A DNA stretch of 64,000 bases from Yponomeuta sedellus (GCA_934045075.1 OW203744.1:3807501-3871500); one strand, 5' to 3'. Shown: positions 27,746-38,454, counted from the first letter of the stretch. Numbers and translations are program-made. The notes: a model not told the origin generated them from the sequence alone.

Positions 27746-28380
27746 AACAGGAGATTCTTTGAAGTGGACTGTTTTAATTAATATTTACTTTCACAAAGCA
27801 TTTGTTTGTTCATGGGGAGTCTATTCGTGGAATTTATTTTTCTTTTTCACTTCTTCAAAGACACTTCATCAAGTTACAGTGCTACACAAGAAATAAGTCT
27901 CGCGGATGTACCTGCGCAGATGACCAAATTTTGGATGTACGGCAAGTTGATCGACCAATCAGATAGTTTCATTTAATGGCAGGCCGCGCGCCTTTGTTGC
28001 TATTGGTTGATTCAACGTCATCGATGCAGGTGACTATTAGTTTGGCAATATTAGCGTGAGCGAAATAGGTAACACTACTGCGGCAATCAATTCTGCACCT
28101 TAACCGTATCGGTTAAAGATCATGCTGAATGTACTTATAGCTTCGGGTGCTTTCGTTACACTTCTTCCTAGTCTGCGCGAACGAAGATTCCCGAAGGGAC
28201 TTTTATGATGTGTAGTACTGTACAGCATGTGGAAGTGTCTGTAGTGCTTTACTCTAAAGCTTTATATTTCGCAAGCGGATCTCTAAATCCATGATCAGTT
28301 TTCCTTTTTCTGTGATGCCTATTAACAACCCACTGCAGCGCATTTTGTCTTGGGAGAGTATGGGCTTAATAATCTCGAGT
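27746..28380. other. unassigned
   Basis: No gene. A moderately GC-rich patch at 27930-28030 (GCAGGCCGCGCGCC) and CTATTGGTTGATTCAACGTC give a weak promoter impression, without TATA or a downstream frame. Confidence 0.35.
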
Positions 28381-28419
28381 GCCCACTGCGAATTGACAGG
28401 CGGGCAGGTCTGCGAAGAC

Positions 28420-28562
28420 GGGTGAAAGAAAATATCGTGAGGAAACCTGAGTGTCTGAGGTTTTCAGATACGACAGCACTTGAAATTGCCAGTCCGCGGT
28501 GGGTACGCGTGGCAATTAAGACTTTCTCTGTCTGAGAGAAAGCCTGTGCCAGTGGAACGTTT
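28420..28562 (+). mobile_element. repeat F (LINE 3' end)
   Basis: CGTGAGGAAACCTGAGTGTC, CACTTGAAATTGCCAGTCC, TGAGAGAAAGCCTGTGCC. A short reversed F piece (GGGAGAGTATGGGCTTAAT) lies just upstream at 28352. Confidence 0.7.
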
Positions 28563-28977
28563 TTACGCTACATAAAAGGACTTTGTGGCAAGCACATGTC
28601 AACTCTGCGAGCGCACTACAAACTCCAACATTCCTGCATGGCGCAATCAAAGGGTTTCAATGACATAAATATAACATCCGACTAACAATAGTAGGACCGG
28701 CCGTCCCCAGGCATACGGTCTGCCTGGCGGGAATTTTCCCTTTATAATGGAGGAGCACGCTCACCCGCTCTTCCCTATAACTTTATGATTTATATTCAGG
28801 TTTTTCTATTGTATGTGATTATTTTAAAAAACCTATTTAGAGGCAAAAATCCCACCCACGCCCCCATGTATTTTCATACCATTGACGCCTAAAAGGTTCG
28901 ATATACGTGGGCGCCTAGACTTGATGCGAAATGAAATCGCCATGTTTATGCAATGCTCATTGTACTACAATGCATTT
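28563..28977. other. unassigned, with a GC-rich patch
   Basis: GGACCGGCCGTCCCC at 28700 is palindromic, and TACGGTCTGCCTGGCGGG follows. A left end of the tRNA fold-back family (CCTATTTAGAGGC) lies at 28832. No gene. Confidence 0.4.
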
Positions 28978-29206
28978 GCAGAATTCGCTGACTGTAAAAC
29001 CGACGGTCTCGGGTTCGATCCCCGGCCGGGTCAAACTAGCAAACAAAATTTTATAGTTTTATTAGTTTGTCCCGGGTCTTGGATGATATCTCTGTATTTA
29101 TTGTATAAATCTATCGTCGAGCACCTATAACACAAGTCATTTAGTCGTACTTAGTATAGGGCTAACGAGATCTGTGTAATATGTCCATGAATATTTATTT
29201 ATTTAT
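28978..29206 (+). mobile_element. tRNA-SINE-A, 5' truncated
   Basis: ACTGTAAAACCGACGGTCTC, GGTTCGATCCCCGGCCGG, TCTTGGATGATATC, and GCTAACGAGATCTGTGTAAT. The A box is missing, the body complete. Confidence 0.82.
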
Positions 29207-29274
29207 CTAGACCTACCAAACTAGGATACTCTCTATGTACTATGGTGACCAGACAAACCACCACAGAGGTCTTC

Positions 29275-30095
29275 ATTAGCCAGAGGTCGCGGGTTCGAGT
29301 CCCGGCATGGGTGGAATTTTTAGCCTCTAAATCGGTTTTTAAAAATTGTCCTTAGCACGGGTTAGTGCATTAAAAATAATATTATAATTATGTGGGTACG
29401 GCAATATCATTCCGATGTAAACCCTAACTACAAAGTAGGTCCTCGGGGCTGCAAGTGATGCAAATTACTTCAGCCAGATGTCGCTGCCTGTACGTAATAC
29501 AGAGAGTATTGTAAAGAGGTTCGAAATTTTACTGATGCCGGTACTTGCCCATTAGCTCAGTTGGGAGAGCGGTGGCACGGTAAGCCAGAGGTCGCGGGGT
29601 CGAGTCCCGGCATGGATGGAATTTTTGGCATCTAAATAGGTCATTTTTAAAAACCTATTTAGAGGCTAAAAATTCCACCCAAGCTGGGATTTGAACCCGC
29701 GACCTCTGGCTATCCATGCCAGCGCTCCTTCCAACTGAGCCAATCGGCGACTCACCGGCATCAGTGAAATTTCGAACCTCTTTACAATATTCTCTGTATT
29801 ACGTAATGTGGGTACAGCGATATCATTCCGATGTAAATCCTAACTGCAAAGTAGGTACTCGGGGCTGCAAGTGATGCAAATCACTTCAGCCAGATGTCGC
29901 TGCCTGTACGTAATACAGAGAATAGTGTAGAGGTTCCAAATTTCACTGATGCCGGTAAGTCGCCCATTAGCTCAGTTGGAAAGAACGCTGGCACGGATAG
30001 CCAGAGGTCGCGGGTTCGAATCCCGGCATGGGTGAAATTTTTAGCCTCTAAATAGGTTTTAAAAATTGTCGTTAGCACGGGTTAGTGCATTAAAA
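29275..30095. mobile_element. cluster of four tRNA fold-back units
   Basis: Order: partial plus unit (29277-29390), full plus unit with tRNA-like module (29390-29640), minus unit (29645-29800), plus unit (29812-30095). Shared words: CTCAGTTGG, GGTCGCGGG, AGCCTCTAAATAGG, TGCCTGTACGTAATACAGAG. Head-to-tail and tail-to-tail joints suggest repeated insertion at the same end sequence, or local rearrangement. Confidence 0.8.
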
Positions 30096-30415
30096 ATACG
30101 TAAAAATAGTATAACTACAAATTACAAAGCACAACTGTCGGCCTTATTGCTAAAAGCAATTTCTGAAGGAAATTAGAAAGACGGGTAGCCAGTGCAAATT
30201 TGAATATTGATACGTACTTATATAAACATATAAATCTTATATTAAAATATTTATTTCATTGGATTGAAGATACTATTAGTAACATTATTCTTGCTATAAA
30301 AGTGAAGCGCAACAAATAAATCTCTTAACATTGGCATAAAATGGCCGAACAATCTGTCACCCCTTATCTTCTATACAAAGGGTGTTTGTTGTTTTCGTTA
30401 TCAATTTCCAGGTCG
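30096..30415. other. unassigned AT-rich
   Basis: No gene. CTGTCGGCCTTATTGCTAAA at 30130 echoes a LINE L-type 3' UTR. Confidence 0.4.
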
Positions 30416-30915
30416 TAGCTTTTGGGATAATACCCGGTTGATACATTGAGTGTGAATGTAACATTTTATAGGTGTTTTGTGGAGAAGTTAACCTTACAGC
30501 ATAATCGGTTGACAGACAGTTAATTTCAAAGTTTACACACACAATAATACATTTTATAAAACATTAAGATTCATTTCTCAGAAAATTTCTTCACAAAATA
30601 ATATAAGAAATATAACCTTGTGAAGAAATTAACAAAAATGACATACAAAGCTGAAATCTCGGCAAACGATCTGTATTGTAGCTTTTGTAGAATGAGCCCT
30701 TTCAACTGGCTCCAAAAAAATGGTGTGATTTATGTTCTTCAAGATCACTCCAGTTGACATGAAAGGGTTAAACATAAACGTGCTGAGTATGAAGTGGCGA
30801 TGTACTTAAATTGGTACTTCATATTAAGAACGTTTATGTTACTTTCTGCTTCTTTAGGCTATATTAGTCCACTGCTGTACACAGCCCTTCCCTAATGAGC
30901 GCCCTGTCTTCAGCT
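30416..30915 (+). repeat. segmental duplication, copy 2
   Basis: Counterpart of 24016-24495. Differs by a roughly 45-bp extra segment near 30565-30625 containing TTTCTTCACAAAATAATAT, itself an inverted echo of the following TGTGAAGAAATTA, plus scattered substitutions. Confidence 0.8.
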
Positions 30916-31000
30916 AGTCGCATCCAGCATCTGCCGGCAGTTTTTCGCAGATCGTCACCCAGGGCGTCCTCCGACCAGGTGGGATGGCGGTATTCACAAA
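30846..31000 (-). mobile_element. RTE-like LINE tail
   Basis: TTAGGCTATATTAGTCCACT, TAATGAGCGCCCTGTCTTC, GCATCCAGCATCTGCCGGC, and CCGACCAGGTGGGATGGCGG. The outer part lies in the duplicated block; the rest is unique to this copy. Confidence 0.78.
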
Positions 31001-31162
31001 GCCCATAGCGCAAAAACAACAAACAAACTTTGAAATCAAGCAAACAGAATATTGAAATTAGGTATAAAAATCGTTGTAGACTTTTAGTCCGGATCTACTT
31101 AGACCTTGTTACAATGTGTTGTGCTTACGAAAGTTTTAGTATAAAAATCATGACTGCAGACT

Positions 31163-31499
31163 GTATATGTTACAGTCAAAACTCTTAAACGGTCAAAACT
31201 GGTGTTGGCTGCTAAAATCAGTCAAAACTAGTTTTGACTGCAGAAAAATAAAATAAAATTCTAATATGTATCCAACAATGTCGAGTTGGTTTTCGGTCTT
31301 ACATGTTCAACCTAACACGCTCCGCTACGCTACGCGCTTCGTCGCACCTATATTTTTGCTGTCGCAGATTGAGCGATGCATCATTTTATGTGTTTTTACC
31401 ATTTTGTATTTCAAATATAAGCTTTGGACAAAAGTACTTTTGACTGATTTTAGCGGTCAAAACTAGTTTTGACTTTAAGAGTTTTGACTGTGACATATA
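31163..31499. mobile_element. repeat P, TIR element
   Basis: TATATG(T)TACAGTCAAAACTC at the left is inverted at the right (GAGTTTTGACTGTGACATATA), and AACTAGTTTTGAC palindromes recur in both arms. The interior (CAACCTAACACGCTCCGC, GCTACGCTACGCG) recurs at 39225-39290. No protein. Confidence 0.78.
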
Positions 31500-31743
31500 C
31501 ATTTCTATGTGAGTACATGTGTGTGTGTGTGTGTATGACGGGTGGAAGTAGTGAGTGCAATATGGTAATGAAAAAGAAGAAGCTATAAGGAGGAGAATGT
31601 CAAGGAGGATCTGTTCGTAGTTCGCAGTTCGCAGGAAGAAGTCGAACTTTGCGTGAAATATGTTTTAAAACTATTCTGTTAGAAAGTGCACGTGAGACGA
31701 AGGTTAGACTAACAGCAGCCTTAAACACAAGTTTGCTCAACGT

Positions 31744-32112
31744 TTGAACGAAGCCTCTGAGTGCTTAGTGAGAGTTTGACAGATCCAATCGAATAACTTT
31801 ACTTCCGCGTTAATCGAGCATTGAGTAGAGAGTATGAGTAAGTTAACCGTTCGAACTGACAAAACGCTGTCACAGTACAACTCGCACTCGTGTTTATTCG
31901 TGTTTTGGCTGCTATCAGCCAAAACACGTTTACACGTGTTCACTTCTCAACGTAAACCACTACAACTCGCACTCACTCCCCACCTAGCGACAAGCATTAC
32001 ATACTTGTCGCTAGGTGGCGCTTCCTCGATGCCATAGAAATATGAGTTTACGTTAACGCGATCGAGTAGTAAAAAAACTCACACTAAGCACTCGTCAGAA
32101 GGATCACGTATT
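31744..32112. mobile_element. repeat Q, element with two perfect internal hairpins
   Basis: Outer ends GAGTGCTTAGTGAGAGTTT (31759) and ACTCACACTAAGCACTC (32079) are inverted. Hairpin 1 at 31899-31928: CGTGTTTTGGCTG stem 13, loop 4. Hairpin 2 at 31980-32018: CCACCTAGCGACAAG stem 15, loop 9. Unclassified MITE. Confidence 0.65.
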
Positions 32113-32249
32113 TTACAAAGTACTTGGCAACCAATGCCCTCGCATTCATGAAATCGAGTCACGGTCGATCTCGGCGTTTGTCGAACGTCACTGAATGCTT
32201 ACATTACAAACTGATAAGATGGCTACTCAGGATATATTTTTTAGAGAGA

Positions 32250-32475
32250 AATAAAGAAAGAAATAAAAACATTTATTGCAACAATAGTTGCTAAAGTATG
32301 GACAGTAAAAATAACTAAAAACACATTACAAACTTTGTCGCGGTGTGTTTCTGCTGCTGCAAATGACAACTGACTCAGCATAGTGCTGGGGGCGTGAACC
32401 CTCAGCGCTGATTTTCAGTCAGTACCGAAAGCCCTAAGTGCTCTAGAGCGCTGCGTGGCCTGTTACAAAATAATA
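32250..32475 (-). mobile_element. LINE 3' end
   Basis: TAAAAACATTTATTGCAACA is the reversed tail. GACTCAGCATAGTGCTGGG and CAGCGCTGATTTTCAGTCAG match 42150-42245 and 57990-58050. Confidence 0.6.
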
Positions 32476-32491
32476 AATAAAACAATATAAT

Positions 32492-32735
32492 AAAGTCGGC
32501 CTCGGTGGCGTAGCGGTGGCGCGCCGACTGTAAAACGGAGGGTCTCGGGTTCGATCCCCGGCCGGGTCAAACTAGGAAACGAACTTTTCTAGTTTGTCTC
32601 GGATCTTGGATGTTATCTATGTATTTATTGTATTAAACTTATCGTCGAGTTAGCACCTATAAACACAAGTCATTTAGTTGTACTTAGTATAGGGCTAACG
32701 AGGACTGTGTAATATGTCTATAAATATTTTATAAA
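32492..32735 (+). mobile_element. tRNA-SINE-A, full length
   Basis: CGGCCTCGGTGGCGTAGCGG (A box), CGACTGTAAAACGGAGGG, GGTTCGATCCCCGGCCGGG (B box), body through TTGGATGTTATCTATG and GTCATTTAGTTGTACTTAG to TATGTCTATAAATATT. The best complete copy in the window. Confidence 0.9.
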
Positions 32736-32804
32736 AAAAAAGTCAACATAATAATACATATATACATATACAATTTTATATTAAATGCAGGATGACACTT
32801 GACC

Positions 32805-32945
32805 CCAGTCACATCATCATCAGCCGGTGGCACTAGTCACTTCACTCTCCTCTTCCAAGACACGCCACTGAGCCTGATCTCCGGCTTTCCTCTTCCAGTG
32901 ACTGTCCACCGCTTTGTTCGTCACTCCATCTGGTCACAGCGCGTC
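32805..32945 (-). pseudogene. RTE-like LINE C-terminus with (ATG)n tail
   Basis: CATCATCATCAG at the low end, and minus-strand residues KRWTVTGRGKPEIRLSGV. Part of the RT tail domain; stops present. Confidence 0.6.
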
Positions 32946-32992
32946 CTACTCTGCGTTTGCCTATTTTACTTAGGAATCAATCTACATTAATA

Positions 32993-33335
32993 ATTTTAGC
33001 CTCTAAATAGGTTTTAAAAATTGTCCTTAGCACGGGTTAGTGCATTAAAAATAAAAATAATATAATCATGTGGGTACAGCGATATCATTCCGATGTAAAA
33101 ACCTGACTGCAATGTAGGTACTCGGGGGGGCTGTAAGTGATGCAATTTGCTTAAGCCAGATGTCGCTGCCTGTACGTAATACAGAGAATAGTGTAAAGAG
33201 GTTCGAAATTTCACTGATGTCGGTGAGTCGCCCATTGGCTCAGTTGGAAAGAGCGCTGGCACGGATAGCCAGAGGTCGCGGGTTCGAATCCCGGCATGGG
33301 TGGAATTTTTAGCCTCTGAATAGGCTTTTAAAATT
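32993..33335 (+). mobile_element. tRNA fold-back family, long unit with direct ends
   Basis: Starts TTTTAGCCTCTAAATAGG, then ATTGTCCTTAGCACGGGTTA, TGTGGGTACAGCGATATC, TGCCTGTACGTAATACAG, the tRNA-like module (33228-33302), and ends TAGCCTCTGAATAGGC. The tRNA-like part is not at the 5' end, unlike in an ordinary SINE. Confidence 0.8.
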
Positions 33336-33740
33336 ACGAAATATACATAACTGAATGTTATCATACGTAATGTAAGTTTCAATTAGTTAATAATTATATC
33401 TATTGTTTATCGGTCTTGTTAACTTTATAAGTTTTAATTAGTTTCAAGCTAGTTTAGCCAAGGATTTTACGTACACTGGATTGTAAACATACTGGTACTT
33501 AATTAAATAAAGAACTTTTGAAACTCAAACTGAATCTACGCCCAACGGGTATCAGTCCTGCGGCGTATAGACCCCGCCCACTGCCAGATTTGATCCCAGT
33601 CACGCCTGATGGCGTAAACTATCATAAACTAAGACGGGGTCTAAGATGTAGCGTGCTCACCTGTTAAATGCCGCTTGGCGATAGTTTTAAAGTTAGCTTA
33701 GTTCTAAAGTTGAATTTCAAAAGTAGGGTAAACAATGCAT
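33336..33740. other. unassigned; possible retroelement end
   Basis: TTAATTAAATAAAGAACTTT (33500) resembles a polyadenylation region. CCCCGCCCACTGCC and ATGGCGTAAACTATC follow. No frame or partner repeat seen. Confidence 0.35.
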
Positions 33741-34170
33741 ACTTCATCCACTACTAGGGCTAAGTCCGGGTTTATGGAGAATTGTAAGATACGGGCGGGC
33801 CTTACTGTCACAAGACTAAGTTTGGAGTTTTTTGGTCCATTTTTGTCCAAAATTATCAAGATTTTAAAATGGACACCTAGTTTAAATTGTAACGTTCAAT
33901 AAGCCTCAGCTTCTGCGCTACTTTGAATAAAACCTTTTCACTTCAAGTATCAAGCCGCCAATAAGGGCTCTGCCATGGCTTGACGACTGTTAATACACGA
34001 CAGCCGGCACCAGCGGCTTAACGTGCCTTGCGAAGCACGGTAGCGCTCGGAAAAAAATGCCACTAGCTGTAGTGAAGGGACGTTCACCCATCCAGCACCT
34101 GACCGCCTCTGTTGTTGCTTAGCCCTAATGATCGATTCCAATTATATTGTTCCACTAGGCCATTAGCGCT
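33741..34170 (-). mobile_element. 5S-SINE split by repeat M
   Basis: SINE body piece 33750-33816 and body/head piece 33948-34170, separated by a full repeat M (33817-33947, CTAAGTTTGGAGTTTT ... AACCTTTTCACTTCA). In intact copies GTCAGAAGTTATCAAGCC is continuous across this point. Confidence 0.8.
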
Positions 34171-34879
34171 TCCAAACAAATAACAATAAAAACAAGCTAA
34201 TAATGTAAAGTAAAAATACTAAATAAACTCAATCCGGAGTACCACTCCACTTCAAGAGATCATCCATCTTACGGGAGATTTGTGAGATGTCTTAACAGGT
34301 AGGAACTATTGTAGACTTTTAGTCCGGATCTACTTACGGGCGTTGTTATATCGGAAGAGTCCGACCAGGTTTCGCTCCGATTCGTAGAGCTTAATCTGGT
34401 GAGCAAAGATGGAGCTCGCGTCGTTTGTTGCTCGTCTCGCACTCACAGGTAGGACCTATATTGTAGCCACCTTCTGCTAACAGAAGACAGATAATTATTA
34501 TCTCAGTTTCGATACTAAAATTAGGATGATTACTAGCTGTCCCGATGAATTCCGCACCGCCACGGAATCAGTTTATTCGATTCTTGTTACCATGGCAACG
34601 CAATAAATAAATACCCATAAGCTGCCATTCACAGGCGCGAGTGTAGTGAATGGCGAGCTTTAGAGTTTGGCTTGAAAAAAATTTACGGTAACAATAAAAA
34701 AAATCTTCCCTTGGGAACGCATTATCGGGATATCAAATCACTACGTTCTAGACTATCACGACGACGCGGAAGCCGTTTAAACGAATTTGTAATTATTCTA
34801 TATTCTACCCACACGAGCACGGATGTAAATGAGTACGAGTAATCTAACTCCTAAACACAGATAATTCGTTAGTTAGCAA
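34171..34879. other. unassigned with minor repeats
   Basis: TGTAGACTTTTAGTCCGGAT at 34313 duplicates 31077. CTAGCTGTCCCGATGAATTC at 34535 starts a distant relative of repeat E. No gene. Confidence 0.45.
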
Positions 34880-35234
34880 CCCTTGTATGTCCCCACTGCT
34901 GGGGCACGGGTCTCTTCCTGCATCGCAGGAAGGTTAGGCCATACTCCACCACGGGGGCCAAGTCCGGGTTGGCGGAGGATTGTAAGACAGTGGCGGGCCT
35001 TACTGTCAGAAGTTATCAAGCCGCCCATAAGGCCTCTGACATGGCTTAACGACTGCCATTATATGACAGCCGGCACCAACGGCTTAACGTGCCTTGCGAA
35101 GCACGGAAGCGCTCGGAAAAATGCCACTAGCGGTAGTCACGGGACGCTCACCCATCCCGTACCTGACCGTGCCTGTTGTTGCTTAACCAAGTGATTGATT
35201 CCAATCACTCGGTTCGCCTAGGCCACGAGCGCTT
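34880..35234 (-). mobile_element. 5S-SINE, full length, well preserved
   Basis: The cleanest copy: minus-strand head AGCGCTCGTGGCCTAGGC, AACCGAGTGATTGGAATC, a box A region, GGATGGGTGAGCGTCC, the body GTTAAGCCGTTGGTGCCGGC and GGCGGCTTGATAACTTC, and the tail GAAGAGACCCGTGCCCCAGC. Box C has one change (GTGAGC). Confidence 0.88.
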
Positions 35235-35739
35235 CACAGATAATTAGTTAACCTAAACCCTAGGAATGTGAAACAAATGCGTCTTTTCTAAGCCCGCATA
35301 CTACTCTTATGTATGGTTTTTGTTGTCGTAAGTACCTATCAATAGTGTCAAATTAATACTGTGTTTTTCATGTCACAAATTTTCAAATAGTTTAAAATAC
35401 TGGTGAATTGTTAGGTAGTTAGATTAAGAAACAATTAATATTTACTATGTTAATGTTAGTTGCACCTTTGTTTATGATTAAATAAAGGAATTTGAAATAA
35501 TAAAAAACCGGGATGTCAAGAATCCTGTGTCTCAATTCAGATCTTTGTTTATATGCCAAGTTTTATGTAATTCTGCTCAGCCATTATTGCGTGGTTGAGT
35601 AACAAGCCTTTGGGAACTTTCTGCCTCTTCTTCTCTTCTTTTCTAAACTACAGTTAAATTATTTAATTTTAACTGAAAGTTGTTATAAAATTATTTTTAA
35701 TAATATTTTTTTTGTTTATATCAATCAATAAAAAAGGGT
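35235..35739. other. unassigned AT-rich
   Basis: No gene. ATTAAATAAAGGAATTTGAAA (35478) resembles a LINE 3' end. Confidence 0.4.
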
Positions 35740-35930
35740 TTGTTCAAAATAGCACAGAAACTGCGGCTTAGTGAACGTAAAAATTAAACTAGGTGTCCAT
35801 TTCAAACTCTAGATAATTTTGAAGAAATAATGGACCAAAAAAACGGTAAATTACTCCAAACATAGTAATTTAAAATGAAATTAAATGAAAAGGTTTTATT
35901 CAAAGTAGCGCAGACACTGCATTAATGAAC
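35740..35930 (-). repeat. repeat M, two partial reverse copies
   Basis: GGTTTGTTCAAAATAGCAC, AACTAGGTGTCCATTTC, TAGATAATTTTGAAG, then a second start AAGGTTTTATTCAAAGTAGC after TAAAATGAAATTAAATGA. Confidence 0.65.
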
Positions 35931-36467
35931 TATACAAGTCATACTTTTACCAAAGTCATTAATTAACAGAGTTTTCATATTTATTATAAAACAAAGAACT
36001 CATGCATTGTACTGGCTTTAATTTCAGATATCATTGTTATCTAAATAACCCTTTTATAACTTTTAAAAGTTAAATTACTCAAGGCAAATAAAGATAATAC
36101 TAGATCGTTTGGTCAGAGATACCTGAGGTGACAAACGTATTTCTTACCGAGTGGGAATTCCTGCAGAGCGATCAAAGGATCAACATAAAAATATTCCACC
36201 TTTTTCGTTAGTAAATAAACTTTTTAATGTCCCCATTTCCTCTCTAATCCGGCGCCATCTTTTTTCCCCCAGGTATATTTCACTAACGACATTTTTATAA
36301 GGCGGAATGGAGAGGCACTTTCATCTGCTTGTAAGAAAATCTTTAATCCTACTGCGCATTTTGTAGAGCCGGAAGTTTTAAATACTTAGGTCAGACTGGT
36401 CTGAGAGACTATGAGCCAGTTTTTGAATTGAAAATAACGCTAAAAAATACTTAACTGTAGATAGGTA
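35931..36467. other. unassigned
   Basis: No gene. TCATGCATTGTACTGGCTTT at 36000 recurs at 42590, with ATCACTGTCATCTAAATAA-like bases after it, so a dispersed repeat passes through. Ends unclear. Confidence 0.4.
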
Positions 36468-36614
36468 TCCCATCCGACCAGATGGGATGACGATCTGTTA
36501 AAAACTGCAGGCAAATGCTGGACGCGGCAAGCTGAAGACAGGGCGCTATGGCGCTCATTAGGGGACGGCTATGTCCAGCAGTGGCCTACATAATATATCC
36601 TGAAGAAGAAGATA
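36468..36614 (+). mobile_element. RTE-like LINE tail
   Basis: TCCGACCAGATGGGATGACG, GCAGGCAAATGCTGGACGC, GGCGCTATGGCGCTCATTAG and CTATGTCCAGCAGTGGCC, then (GAA)n/(GATA)n. Confidence 0.8.
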
Positions 36615-36744
36615 GATAGAGAACCATTTATTGAGGATACAACCATGATTAGTTCTGTCTCTGCGAATTTCTCAACAATGAGCGTGACAGAACGTTAATT
36701 AAGTATTTACATAGCCATATTTTCAATTCATAAACTGGGACCAT

Positions 36745-36860
36745 GTGTCTATGTAGCCAAGTAGGTAGAACAAAGGAATTGGAAGCGAGAGACTCATGTT
36801 CGATTCCCACACATGTACCAATGACTTTGTTTTCTAAGCTATGTACATTCATGAAGTTAT
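36745..36860 (+). mobile_element. second tRNA-headed SINE, tentative
   Basis: TGTAGCCAAGTAGGTAGAAC is A-box-like and CATGTTCGATTCCCAC is B-box-like. The body TACCAATGACTTTGTTTTC reappears in reverse at 14985, 17575 and 21100. Confidence 0.55.
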
Positions 36861-37012
36861 AGTTGTAGAATTAAACGACTATTACCAGACTAATAAGATT
36901 CTATTGAACAACTATGCATTTTAGATACTCACCCCCCAGCTCAAGCGATTAGTGTGGAAGCTGTTATAATTATTATTACAGTATAAATATGACAAAAACT
37001 ATAGTATTTTCT

Positions 37013-37076
37013 AACGTCTGAAAATTGTAAAAATATAATAAAACGAGTGAAATCCGTATAAAAACAGTTTTAATTA
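37013..37076. repeat. repeat H, right half
   Basis: ACGTCTGAAAATTGTAAAAA, ACGAGTGAAATCCGTATAA and AACAGTTTTAATT. Left end lost. Confidence 0.65.
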
Positions 37077-37284
37077 TGACAAAAACTGTCTGAAAGCACC
37101 CTGTAGATAAATAACAATTTCTCTTACACACGGCCATATAAAAAAGCCACGAAGTAACACCATTTTCCTTATTATGTCGGTTTTAGGCAGACGAAATGGC
37201 AACGGGGTATGTAAAATGGAGTGTTCTTCCGAATAAATACACCATGAATTTTGGGTGGTTTGAAAGTCATTACTATTAAAAAAA

Positions 37285-37517
37285 AAAACATGGACATTAT
37301 TACACAGATCTCGTTAGCCTTATACTAAGTATTACTAAATAACTTGTGTTACAGTTGCTAACTCGACGATAGATTTAATACAATAAATACATAGATAACA
37401 TCCAAGACCCAAGACAAACAAGAAAAGTTCAATTCCTAGTTTGACCCGGCCGGGGATCGAACCCGAGACCTTCAGTTTTACAGTCAGCGCGCCAACCCAC
37501 TGCGCCACCGAGGCCGT
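37285..37517 (-). mobile_element. tRNA-SINE-A, reverse, full length
   Basis: CATGGACATTATTACACAG, the body, TTTGACCCGGCCGGGGATCG, CCAACCCACTGCGCCACC and GAGGCCG. Confidence 0.85.
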
Positions 37518-37529
37518 ATTATTATTGTT

Positions 37530-37785
37530 TTTACGTAGCCTCTATGTTTGTGTCCCACTGCTGGGCAAAGGCCTCCCCTAATTCAGTCCAGAGTTTCCTG
37601 TCCTGGGTCGAGATCATCTCTCCACCGTCTTCTAGGCCGGCCTCGATTACGATGTCCGTCGTGTGGCACCCACTCGGTGGCGAGTTTCGCCCACCTATTC
37701 GGGTGCATTTGACTGAAATGACCAGCCCAGCTCTACTTCAGTTTCGCCGTCTGGACACCCACGTCAATTATTCGAGTCTTTATTA
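37530..37785 (-). pseudogene. RTE-like LINE C-terminus
   Basis: TGTCCCACTGCTGGGCAAAG near the low end. The minus strand gives a broken RT C-terminal reading (ELGWSFQSNAPE). Frame has stops. Confidence 0.6.
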
Positions 37786-37873
37786 ATTCATTATTATTAA
37801 ACCTTTTTATTCCAAAACTCATAATTTAAGATGGCAAATAGTATTTTCTAAGGTTAACACGAGCACTAGACGT

Positions 37874-38022
37874 AATTAAAACTGGTTTTATACGGATTTC
37901 ACTCGTTTATTACATTTTTATTTTTACAATTTTCTGACGTTTTGGCACTTTTACAGGTGCCGTGGTCTCGGATGACTGTCATCACTAAACCAGTGAAATA
38001 ACGTATAAAAACAGTTTTAATT
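37874..38022. mobile_element. repeat H, intact copy
   Basis: 149 bp, TIR AATTAAAACTGGTTTTATAC against GTATAAAAACAGTTTTAATT. The interior holds TTTTACAATTTTCTGACG, GGCACTTTTACAGGTGCC (hairpin) and GTGGTCTCGGATGAC. Defines the family. Confidence 0.78.
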
Positions 38023-38094
38023 ACATTGCAAATGGCGATTGTTAGTTTTGTAAGTAGGTTTGCTTATTCTAAGTTGGGTTAGTTTTGTTAATGT

Positions 38095-38325
38095 TGCCAG
38101 AGTTTTGGACCCCTCTTTGGGTGAAGGCCTCTTACATCCTCATTCAGGCTCTTTTCTCTGCCAGGGTCATCCAGTCCTTCCCAGCAATTTGGACGATATC
38201 ATCAGCCCACCGTTTGATTGGTCCTCCAACGTTCGTCTTCCCTAATGCTGGTCCCTTTTACTGTGTCACTAGTACTGTCCATCTTTTGTCTGTGTAGCGA
38301 GATGGATGCCCTGCCCATCCTCATT
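38095..38325 (-). pseudogene. RTE-like LINE C-terminus
   Basis: TTGGGTGAAGGCCTC and CCAATTTGGACGATATC in window orientation. In reverse the reading MRMGRASISLHRQKMDS is recognisable as the region just before the tail. Several stops. Confidence 0.55.
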
Positions 38326-38454
38326 TTAATGATAGTGCTTGAGTTAGAGCGTCTGTTTGTTGTGTTTGTAATTTAATCTTTTCGCTTCTTATTTTATCCG
38401 ATTTTCTATGTGCATCATGCTTCTTCCCATAGCTCATAGTTATAGCAAATCAAA

